DNA of 64,000 nucleotides, from positions 7,259,001 to 7,323,000 of the forward strand of contig NC_088201.1 of NCBI RefSeq assembly GCF_037126465.1. Reading direction: 5' to 3'. This document shows positions 23,125 to 32,600 of this stretch, piece by piece. Source of the stretch: Ornithodoros turicata (Eukaryota; Arthropoda; Arachnida; Ixodida; Argasidae). Position numbers and translations under genes: made by a program. The first letter of the stretch is position 1. Each line of letters starts with the position of its first letter. The notes below the pieces were generated by a model. It ran no database searches. It was not told the origin of the DNA and saw only the letters and a program-made list of their open reading frames with translations.

Positions 23125-23967
23125 CAGGGATGGGCATAAATACATTTTTTGAGTATTTAAATATAAATACAAAATACTTTGTTGAAAGAGGTTTTTAAAT
23201 ACTCTGCATAAATACTTTTCAACATGAGTATTTACATACAAAATATAAATACAGTATTTAAATACCGTAACTACAACCATAAATACTATGAGAAAAATGT
23301 CACCTGGAATTACAGAAATAACGATGATCATAACAACAAATCAGCAACGAACAATAGCATTTATTTGTTAGATTATCATGGCAATTTTAATATTAGAAGT
23401 TTCTCGAATATTGCATCTTTTAGGCATCTTCTGTTCGGCCGTACAATCAGATTCGCAAAGGAGAAGAGCATCTCCACAGGTGCCGATGAACAAATGCTTT
23501 TATTAAATTTGACGAAGATGCTTCGTACAACAAGGTAATTGGCTAGCCGCGACCGTTGTCCGCAGCAACAGTGAAAAACTTGCCATCTAAAGGAATAGCA
23601 AGTCGGCCTTTGCCTGACTAACCTTTCCTTGTTTTTTTTTTTTCTCAATAAACATATCCCCCCCCCCCTTGCCATCTAAAATTTTTTGTCGCATGCGCAT
23701 GGTAGCGCAAACACAGCATAACTGCGCCCCAAACTCTCTCTTCTTCCCGAAAGGTCAAATGGAGGGCAACTTTAAGATATGAGTCAGTATATACTGTATT
23801 TAGGAGTATTTACAAAGTATTTACAAGAATAAATACAAAAAATTGGTATTTAAATCTATTTATAAATACATTTTTCAGGTCTGTATTTAAATACAAAATA
23901 TAAATACATGTATTTATATTTCAAATAGTATTTTAATTACAATGTATTTAAATACTGCCCATCCCTG
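23125..23967. mobile_element. hAT-like MITE with CAGGGATGGGCA ends
   Basis: The terminal inverted repeats are CAGGGATGGGCATAAATAC and, on the other end, the complement of CAGGGATGGGCAGTATTTA. Both subterminal regions consist of dense AAATAC/GTATTT motifs in alternating orientation, comparable in design to families D and T of this window. CCCCAGG is present on both flanks but offset, so the target duplication is imperfect. A 76-bp LINE tail (23592-23667) is nested inside it. Confidence 0.75.
23592..23667 (+). mobile_element. 5'-truncated LINE 3' tail ending in poly(C), with 13-bp target duplication
   Basis: The 13-mer CTTGCCATCTAAA flanks the insert at 23579-23591 and 23668-23680. The insert reads GGAATAGCAAGTCGGCC, then a CTAACCTTTCCTT segment, a T-run, and AATAAACATATC followed by a C-run. 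The same 3' UTR follows the coding remnant of the LINE at 57597-58730 (minus) and recurs at 26872-27170 (minus) and 45895-46155 (plus). This fixes the element's 3' end as a C-run rather than poly(A). Confidence 0.75.
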
Positions 23968-24103
23968 AGTCCCCAGGACACGTACTATCCCCCCCACCCT
24001 GTGTACCCCCACTCCGTCCTGCTACCCTCTCTCAACCTTTCCACACGTCCGTATGGCGCTCATAGCCACGGTTGCTTCGCGGCGCTAACACGGAGTTCAA
24101 ACA

Positions 24104-26097
24104 GCAAAAGTACATACAAATTAATTACTTGGCCCTGCGGAATCCAGTATAACTAGTTTGCAGTATAAAAGAACAAGTTCGTTTTCATGATGATAGTTGA
24201 GGTGTGCCGGGGATGATGTTGGGTGAAGTATAATCCAGTAGTTCTATATAACTTCCTAGTTACAGTGTTACTAACTTGCGAGTTACAGTTACAAGTAGTT
24301 CATGCAACCTCCGGTGCTTCCCCGAATGTCTACCAGCTAGCAATCGTGCTATAATTTGTTATTGCTGTTAAGCCTGATGATGGCTAATGACCAAAAACGA
24401 CATGACATGATTTCTTAAACGTTGAGAACGACACCACACTCAATGGCACACTGATGCTTCCCGAGTTAATTTTGCCCGGCCTTACGATATACCTTTACGA
24501 GCAAGTATAAGAACGGTCTCTGTGAGTATAGTCTAGAGCTCTGGAAAACAAATTACGCCGCTCCGGACAATTACCTGGCTTGACTCATTTCGCACCTGCA
24601 GTTCCTGCATTCCTTCATGACCACCCTGCGGTGTTATTTTATTTAAACGACGCAAAGGAACTGTATGTCTTTACTGGCGTCATAATTGGACACGAACGCG
24701 CTTCGGCATTAAATATTGCATTGTACGGCAGCAAAAACAGAGGACCGCGAGCACGAAATTCGTTACGCTTCCTCCTGAGACAGTTTCTGTGCACGCCATC
24801 CACGTAATAGCTATTCCAGCATGCATAATGAAAGACGTGTACTCGCGCAGCGTGAAGAGAAGGGTCGCATACCAGGGTTGCTTGATCCTATAGTTCGAAA
24901 AGTACAAAGAGCTCCTCAGGGAGCACACATACCATGCTTGTGCTGTGGGATTGTGGGCTAACGAGTTCCAAATCTAACGAGTTTGAAATGGCATTTGTGT
25001 GCGCTGATTGCACGCGGAGCTAGGCTAAGTAGCAGAGCTGTAAATTTTTTCGGAAAATTGGCTTTCGAGGTGTGTTTTGACTTTCGCAAGCGGTGACGAA
25101 ATCTAAGATTTTGGTGTTTCATGCCGGCACTATCCGGGCGTGAAAGCACGGGCGGATAGAGCGTGTATAACCTTCCGTTACTGATTGTGTCCTCAAGGTG
25201 TGGAACTCGTTGCCACGGTGACCTGGTCAACAGACGTGACTGACTAGAAACAATATAGGAAAGAAGGAACTCTTTTAAGAGTGTCTGTAACGTTAGCAAC
25301 ACCAACGAGACCGACAGCGAAACAGGGAAGAGTATATAGAATCGCAGGAATTTCTCAATAGGCAGCGCCGTATAGGAGTGGCCGGACACCAATTTCAGGA
25401 AATATAGCTCTCTATAGGAATAGAAAACAGGAAAGGGAAAGACTCTTTTCCAAGGAAGGAGTCAGAACCGGGCTGTAATGTCAGCATGGTTCCGTATTTG
25501 CCACCTCAGCTTCTTCTCAGATTCAAAATACGTTGTAGCCTTCATATCGACACACTCTATTGTCTCCTCCTCCATTCTACGTTCAACAGTCGCGCATTGC
25601 CTCGAACAAACGTTTGCATTCGTTCGCAGACGGTAAGCCCCCCATTGAGCCGCAGGGCAACTCGTGACGATGAGTTTTGCGTAGGACTAGCTTATTTAGT
25701 GAATCTACATAGGACGAGGAAAACCGCAGAGGCTTTGCATTCTGCGATGCTTTGCTGCGTGTTCATGCAGTCAGCGACGTTCGTCGTCTGCAAACGCTCC
25801 GCCACGTGGACATATAAAGCCGGGATGCCGTCAGCCAATCGACGCAGACTGTTTCAAACGCTTGGTTTTTTTGTGGCTGCTAATGGCTGCACGTGCGGAT
25901 CGTCTCCATAGCCGTCGAAGGCGCAGTCGCCATTGGCAGACTCTCTTTACCACGTCACGCCGTTTAAAAGGACTGTCGCATCCGTCCCAGTCGATTCCGA
26001 AACTATAATGCCGTTGTTCCGTAATGAACTCCTCGTTCATTACCGACAAAAACGACGACTGTCCTACACGAAGAGAGCAGTAGTTTCTGTGGAATTT
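24104..26097. other. No gene recognised
   Basis: Frames at 24580-24807, 24958-25392 (minus) and 25486-25911 lack motifs. A possible core promoter, CATATAAAGCCGGG with an upstream CCACGTGG, is at about 25802-25822, and CCAAT follows at about 25835. No exon was found downstream of it. Confidence 0.35.
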
Positions 26098-26760
26098 GAG
26101 TGCATGGCAAGAGCAGAAGACGGATGTTGAGAGTATGCCGGAACTCCCTCTCTAGAAATTGGAGAAAACGTCAGTCGGACAAGGCCAATCAGGGAGCGCC
26201 CTTTGACGAGGACAAGTCCAATCAGGGACCGACGGGAGGGACCTTGGCGACATGCGGCCGGGTGGGACGGCGTCTGCAGGTCGCGGAGAGTCTGTGATCC
26301 GCTTGTGGAACGTGGTACTTCTGGGTTAGCGTCGGACACGTTCGTATGGCCAGAACTCACACTGGTAAGCGAAAGTCGGCGTATTTACCGAGAACTTGGT
26401 ATACTGTAGTGCGAACGCGAAGCAGGCGAGTTCGGAAACAATTGGCTGCACTCCCATTCGTGTGCCTTGCTTACGTCATCATGATGTCACTATCGCTGGG
26501 ACTTCCTTAGGTGCAGAGGGAGTGCCAATCTTTAAAACTCGTTTATTTAATAGCGCGCTTTAGCATACCGTACGCTGTCGCCTTTGCGTAAAGGGATAGC
26601 GTTGGTAGTTCCGCGCACGCGCAAGACATAAACAGTGCTTTGCGCATTGCGCAGAACACCATCGCTATCGCTTAGGTACGCGAAAGCGACAGCGTACGAT
26701 ATACCAAAACGCACTAATATGCAAGCTGCTTTCGGAAGAGAAACGTAGCCAAGCAGACTG
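26098..26760 (+). repeat. Interspersed repeat F (occupied copy)
   Basis: Matches 50405-50810 along most of its length: GCATGGCAAGA at the left edge, a 33-bp tandem pair each carrying CCAATCAG (CCAAT at 26185 and 26218), CGGAGAGTCTGTGAT, CTTACGTCATCATGA and TTTAAAACTCGTTTATTTAA, then AGCTGCTTTCGGAAGAGAAA on the far side of a family B MITE. Class unknown; no terminal repeats seen. Confidence 0.75.
26551..26716. mobile_element. TA-flanked MITE, family B (copy 2)
   Basis: The body 26553-26714 has TIRs related to GTGAGTTTTAGTGTATCG (here GCGCGCTTTAGCATACCG and the complement of GTGCGTTTTGGTATATCG), flanked by TA. The homologous locus at about 50749-50756 lacks the element, so the borders are confirmed by comparison with an empty site. 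Confidence 0.85.
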
Positions 26761-26813
26761 TGAAGCGGTATCGAACATTAAGCCGGAAACAGAGGCGGAG
26801 AGTTTTCATTTTC

Positions 26814-26880
26814 CCGGGGGGGGGGGGGGGGGGGGGCAAGGGCGCACCGCGAAGTAAGTACTCTGACGGGGGGGGGGGAT
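26814..26880. repeat. G-homopolymer tract
   Basis: A G-run of over 20 bases at about 26817-26836 and a second of about 9 bases at 26870-26878. The second is the reverse complement of the poly(C) tail of the minus-strand LINE fragment that follows. Confidence 0.8.
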
Positions 26881-27170
26881 ATGTTAAGAAAAAAAAAAAG
26901 AAAGGAAAGGTAAGCCAGATGGATGTCTGCTTGTTATGCAAAAAAAAGTGAAAGGGGGAAGACAAAAGAGGCAAAGAACAAAGAAAGCAAAAGAAAACAG
27001 AAAGAAGGAAAGAAAAGGAAAAGAAAAATTAAGAACACAGAACGAAAGCTGAAGAATCACACACTCTGGCGGGATCCTATGATGTATGCACAACTGGTAT
27101 AGAAATAAGAGGAAGGAAGAACAGAAAAAACAAAACAAAAAAGAAGAAGAAAAACAGAGAGTACGTAAAC
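26872..27170 (-). mobile_element. LINE 3' UTR copy with poly(C) tail
   Basis: On the minus strand: a long T/C-rich stretch, then ATAACAAGCAGACATCC, GGCTTACCTTTCC, a T-run, and AACATATC followed by a C-run. This is the same 3' UTR as at 23592, 45895 and 57597. The 5' break is about 27170. No coding sequence remains. Confidence 0.6.
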
Positions 27171-27295
27171 AGTGAACATGTGCACAACTAAAGGCAATAT
27201 GCCTTTGAAAACTGAGTGCAAAAAAAAAAAAAAAATGCATTGAATCCTCGGTGTCTGATCCGAAATGCGCGCAATATAATGAATATGGTCAATGA

Positions 27296-27375
27296 AATGG
27301 AGCAGCGGGAGTTGAACCCGCTCCCAACGGATATGCGTTCCGAAGACTGGCAGCTGGTGGTGCCTTTTCGACTGC
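27296..27375 (-). mobile_element. tRNA-like sequence, probable SINE head
   Basis: The minus strand has a perfect 5-bp T-arm stem (GCGGG TTCAACT CCCGC) and a seven-base 3' end (CTGCTCC) that pairs 6 of 7 with GAAGCAG about 66 bases upstream. The D-arm is not canonical and the A box is poor. A true tRNA gene is therefore unlikely, and a diverged tRNA-derived SINE fits better. Confidence 0.3.
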
Positions 27376-29524
27376 TTCGTTTCATTGATCCGATTGCTTT
27401 GGGCAAAATTCAGGCTATGTGCTGTGTCATCCTCTATGTTTCTTCGCCTCACCTTCTACTGTGATAATGAGTATGGTGGGCGGATACATATTTTACAAAT
27501 TGCAAATGCATTTTTGGGGTTGGTGCCTCTTCGCTCTTCGGACTTCCCGGGGGAGGCGGCGCCCCGCCTAGTTCATGTTCCGGGGGGGCAAGGGCCCCCG
27601 TGCCCCCCCCCCCCCCCCCGCAGTCGGCGCCTATGGCCGGAAATGCATGGGACGTTTTCCCAACGTTAAAACGTCGCGCGCACCCCATGACCTTGCACAC
27701 GCGGCGAACAAACGCCCGCGAGGCGAACACCCGAAACGCATGGGACGTGTACGGAGCGAGTGACGCGCGCCACTGTTAATATATTCGTCTACCACAAACG
27801 TCTATTAGAACGTGCAGATGCTTTTTTTTCCCCTGTGGTTCCTGCGCTCATTCATTCCAGATACCATTAAAGTGTACAAGTAAATTTAGTGTGGTGGATA
27901 ATGTCCCAAAAATTTACGCGAGCTACTCATACGCAACCTTGTCTCCCGCACGGCGGCCATCGTTCTGTCTACTTCTCGGAAAACGCGCCCAGACGCGGGC
28001 GAATATCTGTAGTCGAGAGATTCTTGCGTACACCCTCGGCGCGCGTTGAAAAACTGTGTTTTTTTTTTCTAGGTCACACGCACGCCGAGCGCGTCCTGAA
28101 AACGTCCTCAAAACGTTAGGCCTTTAGCCTATCGGTTTCGTACACACGTTTCCGGATGCTGTAGTCACTTTAAGCGATCGGGCTTTGCTTACTCTAGGTG
28201 ACGTTGGCTGATCACGTCTATAGACGGCTGTCGTCTCCTGCGATCGCTTTTGCCAACAAGCCGAGGCAGCTCATAGGAAGAAAGCACATCTTCCTCCCTT
28301 TCTTCTATACGGGGCGATGTTTCCTTGTGAAATATCGCGGCAATCACGACAACAACGGACCACGATGCCCTTTATAAATAAGCCGAGGTGGAGCCGCTGT
28401 TAGTTCCTTGCCAACTTTCACGTCACGTCAGGGGCCGGCTGGCGTTGTAACGGAGCGCCATTTATCCCTTTATTAGAGAATGAGAACTGTGTTGAAGTAT
28501 ATACCCCTTTTTCTACACACTACAGGCTAAACTGTAGCGGGAGCCTCGTTATCGTGCAACAATTTTACACTTGTGAGACCCAAATGCTGCTACGTATATG
28601 TTATGTGTAGTTAACCGAGACTACGTTAGAGGCTTGCGCCTAACGACACTCCTGCGTCTGGGTACATGAATCATTCCCAGGGTTTTGCTGGAGCAATGAA
28701 CGCACGATGTTTCCCGCTTCTAAATTATGTTGATTCGTCCTGCTCTTTCAGTGCACTGATGTATGCGGCCGCTGAATATTTAGAACAGAAGCGCTAGGCC
28801 GTCCGATGCCGAGAGAACATTGTGATTTTCAGCTTACGTTATGCTTCCGCGGAGAAAATGTACTGTATTAATCAGTCGAACTATCTCCAGCGTGTATTCT
28901 AGCTGTACCGCGTACTTCTCCACACAGCGGCGTAGCCAGAAAAATATTTCGAGAGGGATTCCATGGGGACTTTACATGGGAGAGGAGGGTTTCCCTCGCG
29001 AACTGTGCCGACATTTGTCTTAAAACTTAAACCCAACTTGGCACAACTTCGGTATAAACTCGAGCACAGCACACAGTTAGTTGCGGGCTTACGGCGTTGC
29101 GGTATTGTCCGGATTGGATTGGATTGGATTATTTTAGTATTAACGAATTCAAACAACTCAGGGAAAAATCCCCTAATTAAACAAACTAATCAAAAAGTCC
29201 CTAATTGTGGTCTGCTTCGGCCAATTCTCGTTGTTTATTTTAGCATTCCGAGAAGCTTTTGAGCCTCCAACTGGAACCTCTGTGCTTGAATCATTCGTAT
29301 TGCCTACACCTACTTATTTCACGATGACTGATGAGATGTGAATGACAGAATACTTATATATGCATATTTATTTGCTTATTTAGTAATACCCTGAAGCTAC
29401 GCAAAGCACTACAGAGGGGAGTGATGTTTAGTTATAATTTGCGTATCAGGATTCATCCAAAACAATGACGATGGGAGGTGATCCACTCCACACTTGTTCT
29501 ATAGGTGTGAGGGAATTAAAGACA
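27376..29524. other. No gene recognised
   Basis: Holds a GC-rich G/C-run patch (27546-27622), a short S2 SINE scrap on the minus strand (about 28990-29015, ACAAATGTCGGCACAG) and a (GGATT)n run (29112-29129). No exon is supported. Confidence 0.35.
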
Positions 29525-29707
29525 TACATATTCAGAGGGAAGTTAGGGGAATTACGTTTCGTGAATTCCGCTTCCGTTAACGTTTCCAGGTTTGAATTTC
29601 GTTTCCGTTTCGGTTTCCGGTAAAGGTAACGGAAACATTTTTGTTTCCGTTTCTTCTTTCGTTTCGTGTGGAATTTGGGTAGGTAACGTTTCCGTTTCCG
29701 GTAGCCA
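29525..29707. repeat. GTTTCC/GGAAAC-rich segment
   Basis: About 180 bp in which GTTTCCG and its complement recur many times, ending GGTAGCCAACCCTG. The design resembles the subterminal regions of the hAT-like MITEs, and the last bases could be a CAGGGTTGGC terminus, but no matching left end was found. Confidence 0.45.
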
Positions 29708-29960
29708 ACCCTGGGGGCTTAATCGCTTCATCATCGTTACGGCCGTTACAAGCTAACGAGTGGCGGGAAATTCAAAAAGGCGGGCGGGAAATTTAAAAAG
29801 GTGGGCTCGTGCCAAAACACGTGCACGGCGCTCTTCGCGCGATACGTGAAGGCCGTGGTACAGGTCACGCGCAATGTGTCACGTGCCCACCTTTTTGAAT
29901 TTCCCGCCACTCGTTAGCTTGCAACGACCGTAACGACGATGAAGCGATTAAGCCCCCAGG
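29708..29960. mobile_element. Long near-perfect palindrome (foldback element)
   Basis: The left arm starts CCCTGGGGGCTTAATCGCTT and continues through CGTTAC, AGCTAACGAGTGGCGGGAAA. The right arm (about 29883-29960) is its complement and ends AAGCCCCCAGGG. The arms are about 75-80 bp with few mismatches. The central part contains a partly duplicated GGCGGGAAATT segment. No target duplication is evident. Confidence 0.75.
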
Positions 29961-30428
29961 GTGATCTAAGGTGATCAAGCCACGAATGCGGAGCTTCCAT
30001 TTGTACTAGAACGCATACGATACTTATTGACCAATTAGTAAGATCTTCGGGCAAAGTTCTTGAGGCACGCGATATCTTCAGAAAAAAAAAAAAAAAAAAA
30101 AGGACCAGGGTCGTGTCGACGCGACGCGTTCCACGCGAAACATGACCAGAGAACGGAACATAACAAGCCTAAGTGACCATACCATAATCAAGGAGATCCC
30201 TCATGGTAATTCGTGTAACGATAAGGCGCTTCTTTACGTTGCAACATGAGCGACACTACAGCGTAGGGTCGGTGGATTAATTTCACTCAACCGAAGTATA
30301 TTTATCCAGTGCTAAAACCCGAGCACAGAAGCAAAACAGCCCGGAGGACATCATACCGATTGAGAAAAAGGTCGATCGCATCAAGGAATTGACGAATAAA
30401 CGCATTGTGCGCACTTCGGCATTACAGG
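29961..30428. other. No gene recognised
   Basis: An A-run at 30081-30101 is the only distinctive feature. Confidence 0.4.
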
Positions 30429-30964
30429 TACACTCTAAGAAAAAAAGGAGTAAAACGGGGAGTAATTGCAGCTTCTACTCCCCTAGTCTGCAATTACTCC
30501 CCATTTTAGTCCCCTAACCCAACATTTAGTCCCGACATTTACTCCCCAGGACAGCAAATTGTCACTAAACTTCGCGAATCGTCTCCTGAATGCAACAGTC
30601 TACGTAAATATGTGCCCTTGGTCAATTTGAACGACATAAGGCTGTATAACTCAGACAACGTAGCAATTTTCCAGCCACACAGAGTAAGAAACAGTTAGCG
30701 CATCTTTCTTCGCAAATTGTGCCCTAGTATGGCGCAAGATTTGATATCACTCGATATATCACCGTTGACGGTTTGCTTCAAATTATTTTCATGCATGCGC
30801 ACCAATTATGTATCTGGGACTCTTACAACAGCGCGTGAAATGCGGTCTTCACTCTGTGACATTCATTTACTCCCGTGCATTTACTCTCGAAAGGGACTAT
30901 TTTTTGTGGCAATGCAATTACTCCCCAAAAGGAGTAAAGGTACTCCGTTTTTTCTTAGAGTGTA
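30429..30964. mobile_element. TA-flanked MITE with CACTCTAAG ends
   Basis: The body 30431-30962 starts CACTCTAAGAAAA and ends with its complement, flanked by TA. Subterminal GGAGTAAA/TTTACTCC motifs recur in both halves. The first eight bases match the termini of families A and M, but the interior is unrelated. Confidence 0.8.
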
Positions 30965-32524
30965 CGTGTCGCCACTATGAAAAACCATCCCATTTTAAGC
31001 ACACAGAAGCCCCAAATGTAGCGCCGAGGAGCATCCGCAGAGTAGACAGAAAATAGCCAAGTCGCCATCGCCAAAATTTCGTCGCCACGACAGTCAGAAA
31101 GTATAGCCCATTTGGCTCAAAGTAGCCAAATCTGGCAATGCTGTTCTGACTGGCGACGAATGTTCGCTGATTTCGCTTCAGTTCATTTCAAGGCCGAAAC
31201 GATCGCGGAATAACCATAATCTGCGTAATGCGCCAGTACGGAAAATTCGAGGCAGGTGGGGAAATGAGTGATCGATTACCTGTGCAGCCGTCGCAATGGC
31301 TAAACGTCGAGAACACCCAGATCCCTGGCGGTAGTCAGATGCTGGATGGCCGTTGATTAAGCAAAATTTGAACACTCGGTAAAAAGAGACTCCTGTCAAA
31401 CTGAGGCGTCAAGAATGAGCGCAAGCGGCAGTAGTGGCAAAGATTACCATAGTATTGGAAAATGATAACAGGGTGATAGCCGTGGCGGTAGCACTTTTGT
31501 TGAGAAGACGAAACCGAAACTAAAATCTTCCCGTCACTTTATCGCAGACGTCGGATAGGAATTGAATTAGCTGTCGGTCCAGGAGTATAGACATGGTCGA
31601 TTCGAAAGGCCTGACATCTTCGAACACTCCGTTGTGTTCAAATAGCTGAATATCTGCAGTTCGTTATATGCCTTCCTAACATATTTCTACATACTATAGA
31701 CACTTTGGTAATACATAGTACGCAACCCTAGTTGTTCAAACAACTGCCTGCCGAATGTATTCCACGTGGAGAAATTCCTTCCGGCAAAAGAGCTCAATAC
31801 AGCCTTAATGTAGCTGGACACGAATATGAGGCATACCTTTCAGATTGAGACCGTGCAGTTAGTTTATTCACGTCGATGACGATGTTGATATAAGATATTT
31901 TCCGCGGCAATACGCTGGCCGACAACGGTGAAATATAGGGTAAGATGATTCTGATTAGGAGCCGTCGTTTGTCCCAAACCCGTCCTCTTCCCCAAACTAG
32001 TTGACAAAATATCGGGAAATGATTATTGATCCGCCGTTCGATTGCGTGCAAACTGACCTTAGGCTGCGGCATTCATACGCCCCCGTCTGGGTTCGACGAA
32101 CTGTGTCTCTTAAAGGAGGACTTTCGCGAAGGAGTTGCTGTTGTGTGCGTGATTCTTGTGATTCTCGTGAAATACATGAGAACCAAAGGTCTTCATAGGA
32201 GGGCGTGTACTGTCGCTAACCAGAATAACTTACTTATTGGAGCTTCTTCACAAACACACCGGAAGCAAACCCAGCGTTAACGCGCGCAATACAACGCGGT
32301 TTTAACCAGAGAGGTAATACTGATGTATTGGCTTCAAAGTGGAAGCTCACTCACACGAACTGGCTCCCGTGTAATTTGAAACGGACTAGGGTATAACGTG
32401 TCGAATGAAGAAACACGCACTCCTGAACAAAAACACGCATCAAGTCAGTATTCATGTGCGAGCAAGTCGTCGCAAAGCACAGACCGAAAACTGAGAAAAG
32501 TTCAGAAATTGAATGCACACACAC
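30965..32524. other. No gene recognised
   Basis: A lone TATAGGGTAAGATG terminus, like the ends of the element at 7710, lies at about 31935 without a partner. Other frames are short and lack motifs. Confidence 0.35.
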
Positions 32525-32600
32525 ACATGCATTGGATGATGATGAGGTGGGCGATTCACCGCCCTACCTCTGAAGGCAGTACCTCTGGAGCCACCTAAAA
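32525..32600 (-). mobile_element. LINE 3' UTR scrap
   Basis: GATGATGATGAGGTGGGCGA and flanking sequence match (on the minus strand) the 3' UTR of the LINE fragment at 5265-6080, with a CA-run at the tail (about 32515-32526). A second scrap of the same type is at 32885-32935 beside a TA-run. Confidence 0.5.

Larger units (their letters stand above)
23080..24103 (+). mobile_element. SINE family S2, split by a hAT-like MITE
   Basis: The first part is 23080-23124 (CTTTCCAGACGGGTGTTGGC, CACAATTCCC, GAAGTCACCCCAGG). The second part is 23968-24103 (CCCAGGACACG through CGCTCATAGCCACGG and GCGGCGCTAACACGG). The break is filled by the element at 23125-23967. The tRNA head is missing. Confidence 0.65.

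Noticed and set aside
24580..24807. 75-codon plus frame without ATG
   Set aside because: Protein-like in part, but there is no acceptor, donor or motif.
26814..26880. G-quadruplex regulatory element
   Set aside because: The G-runs are homopolymer expansion and a reversed LINE poly(C) tail; no nearby promoter supports a regulatory role.
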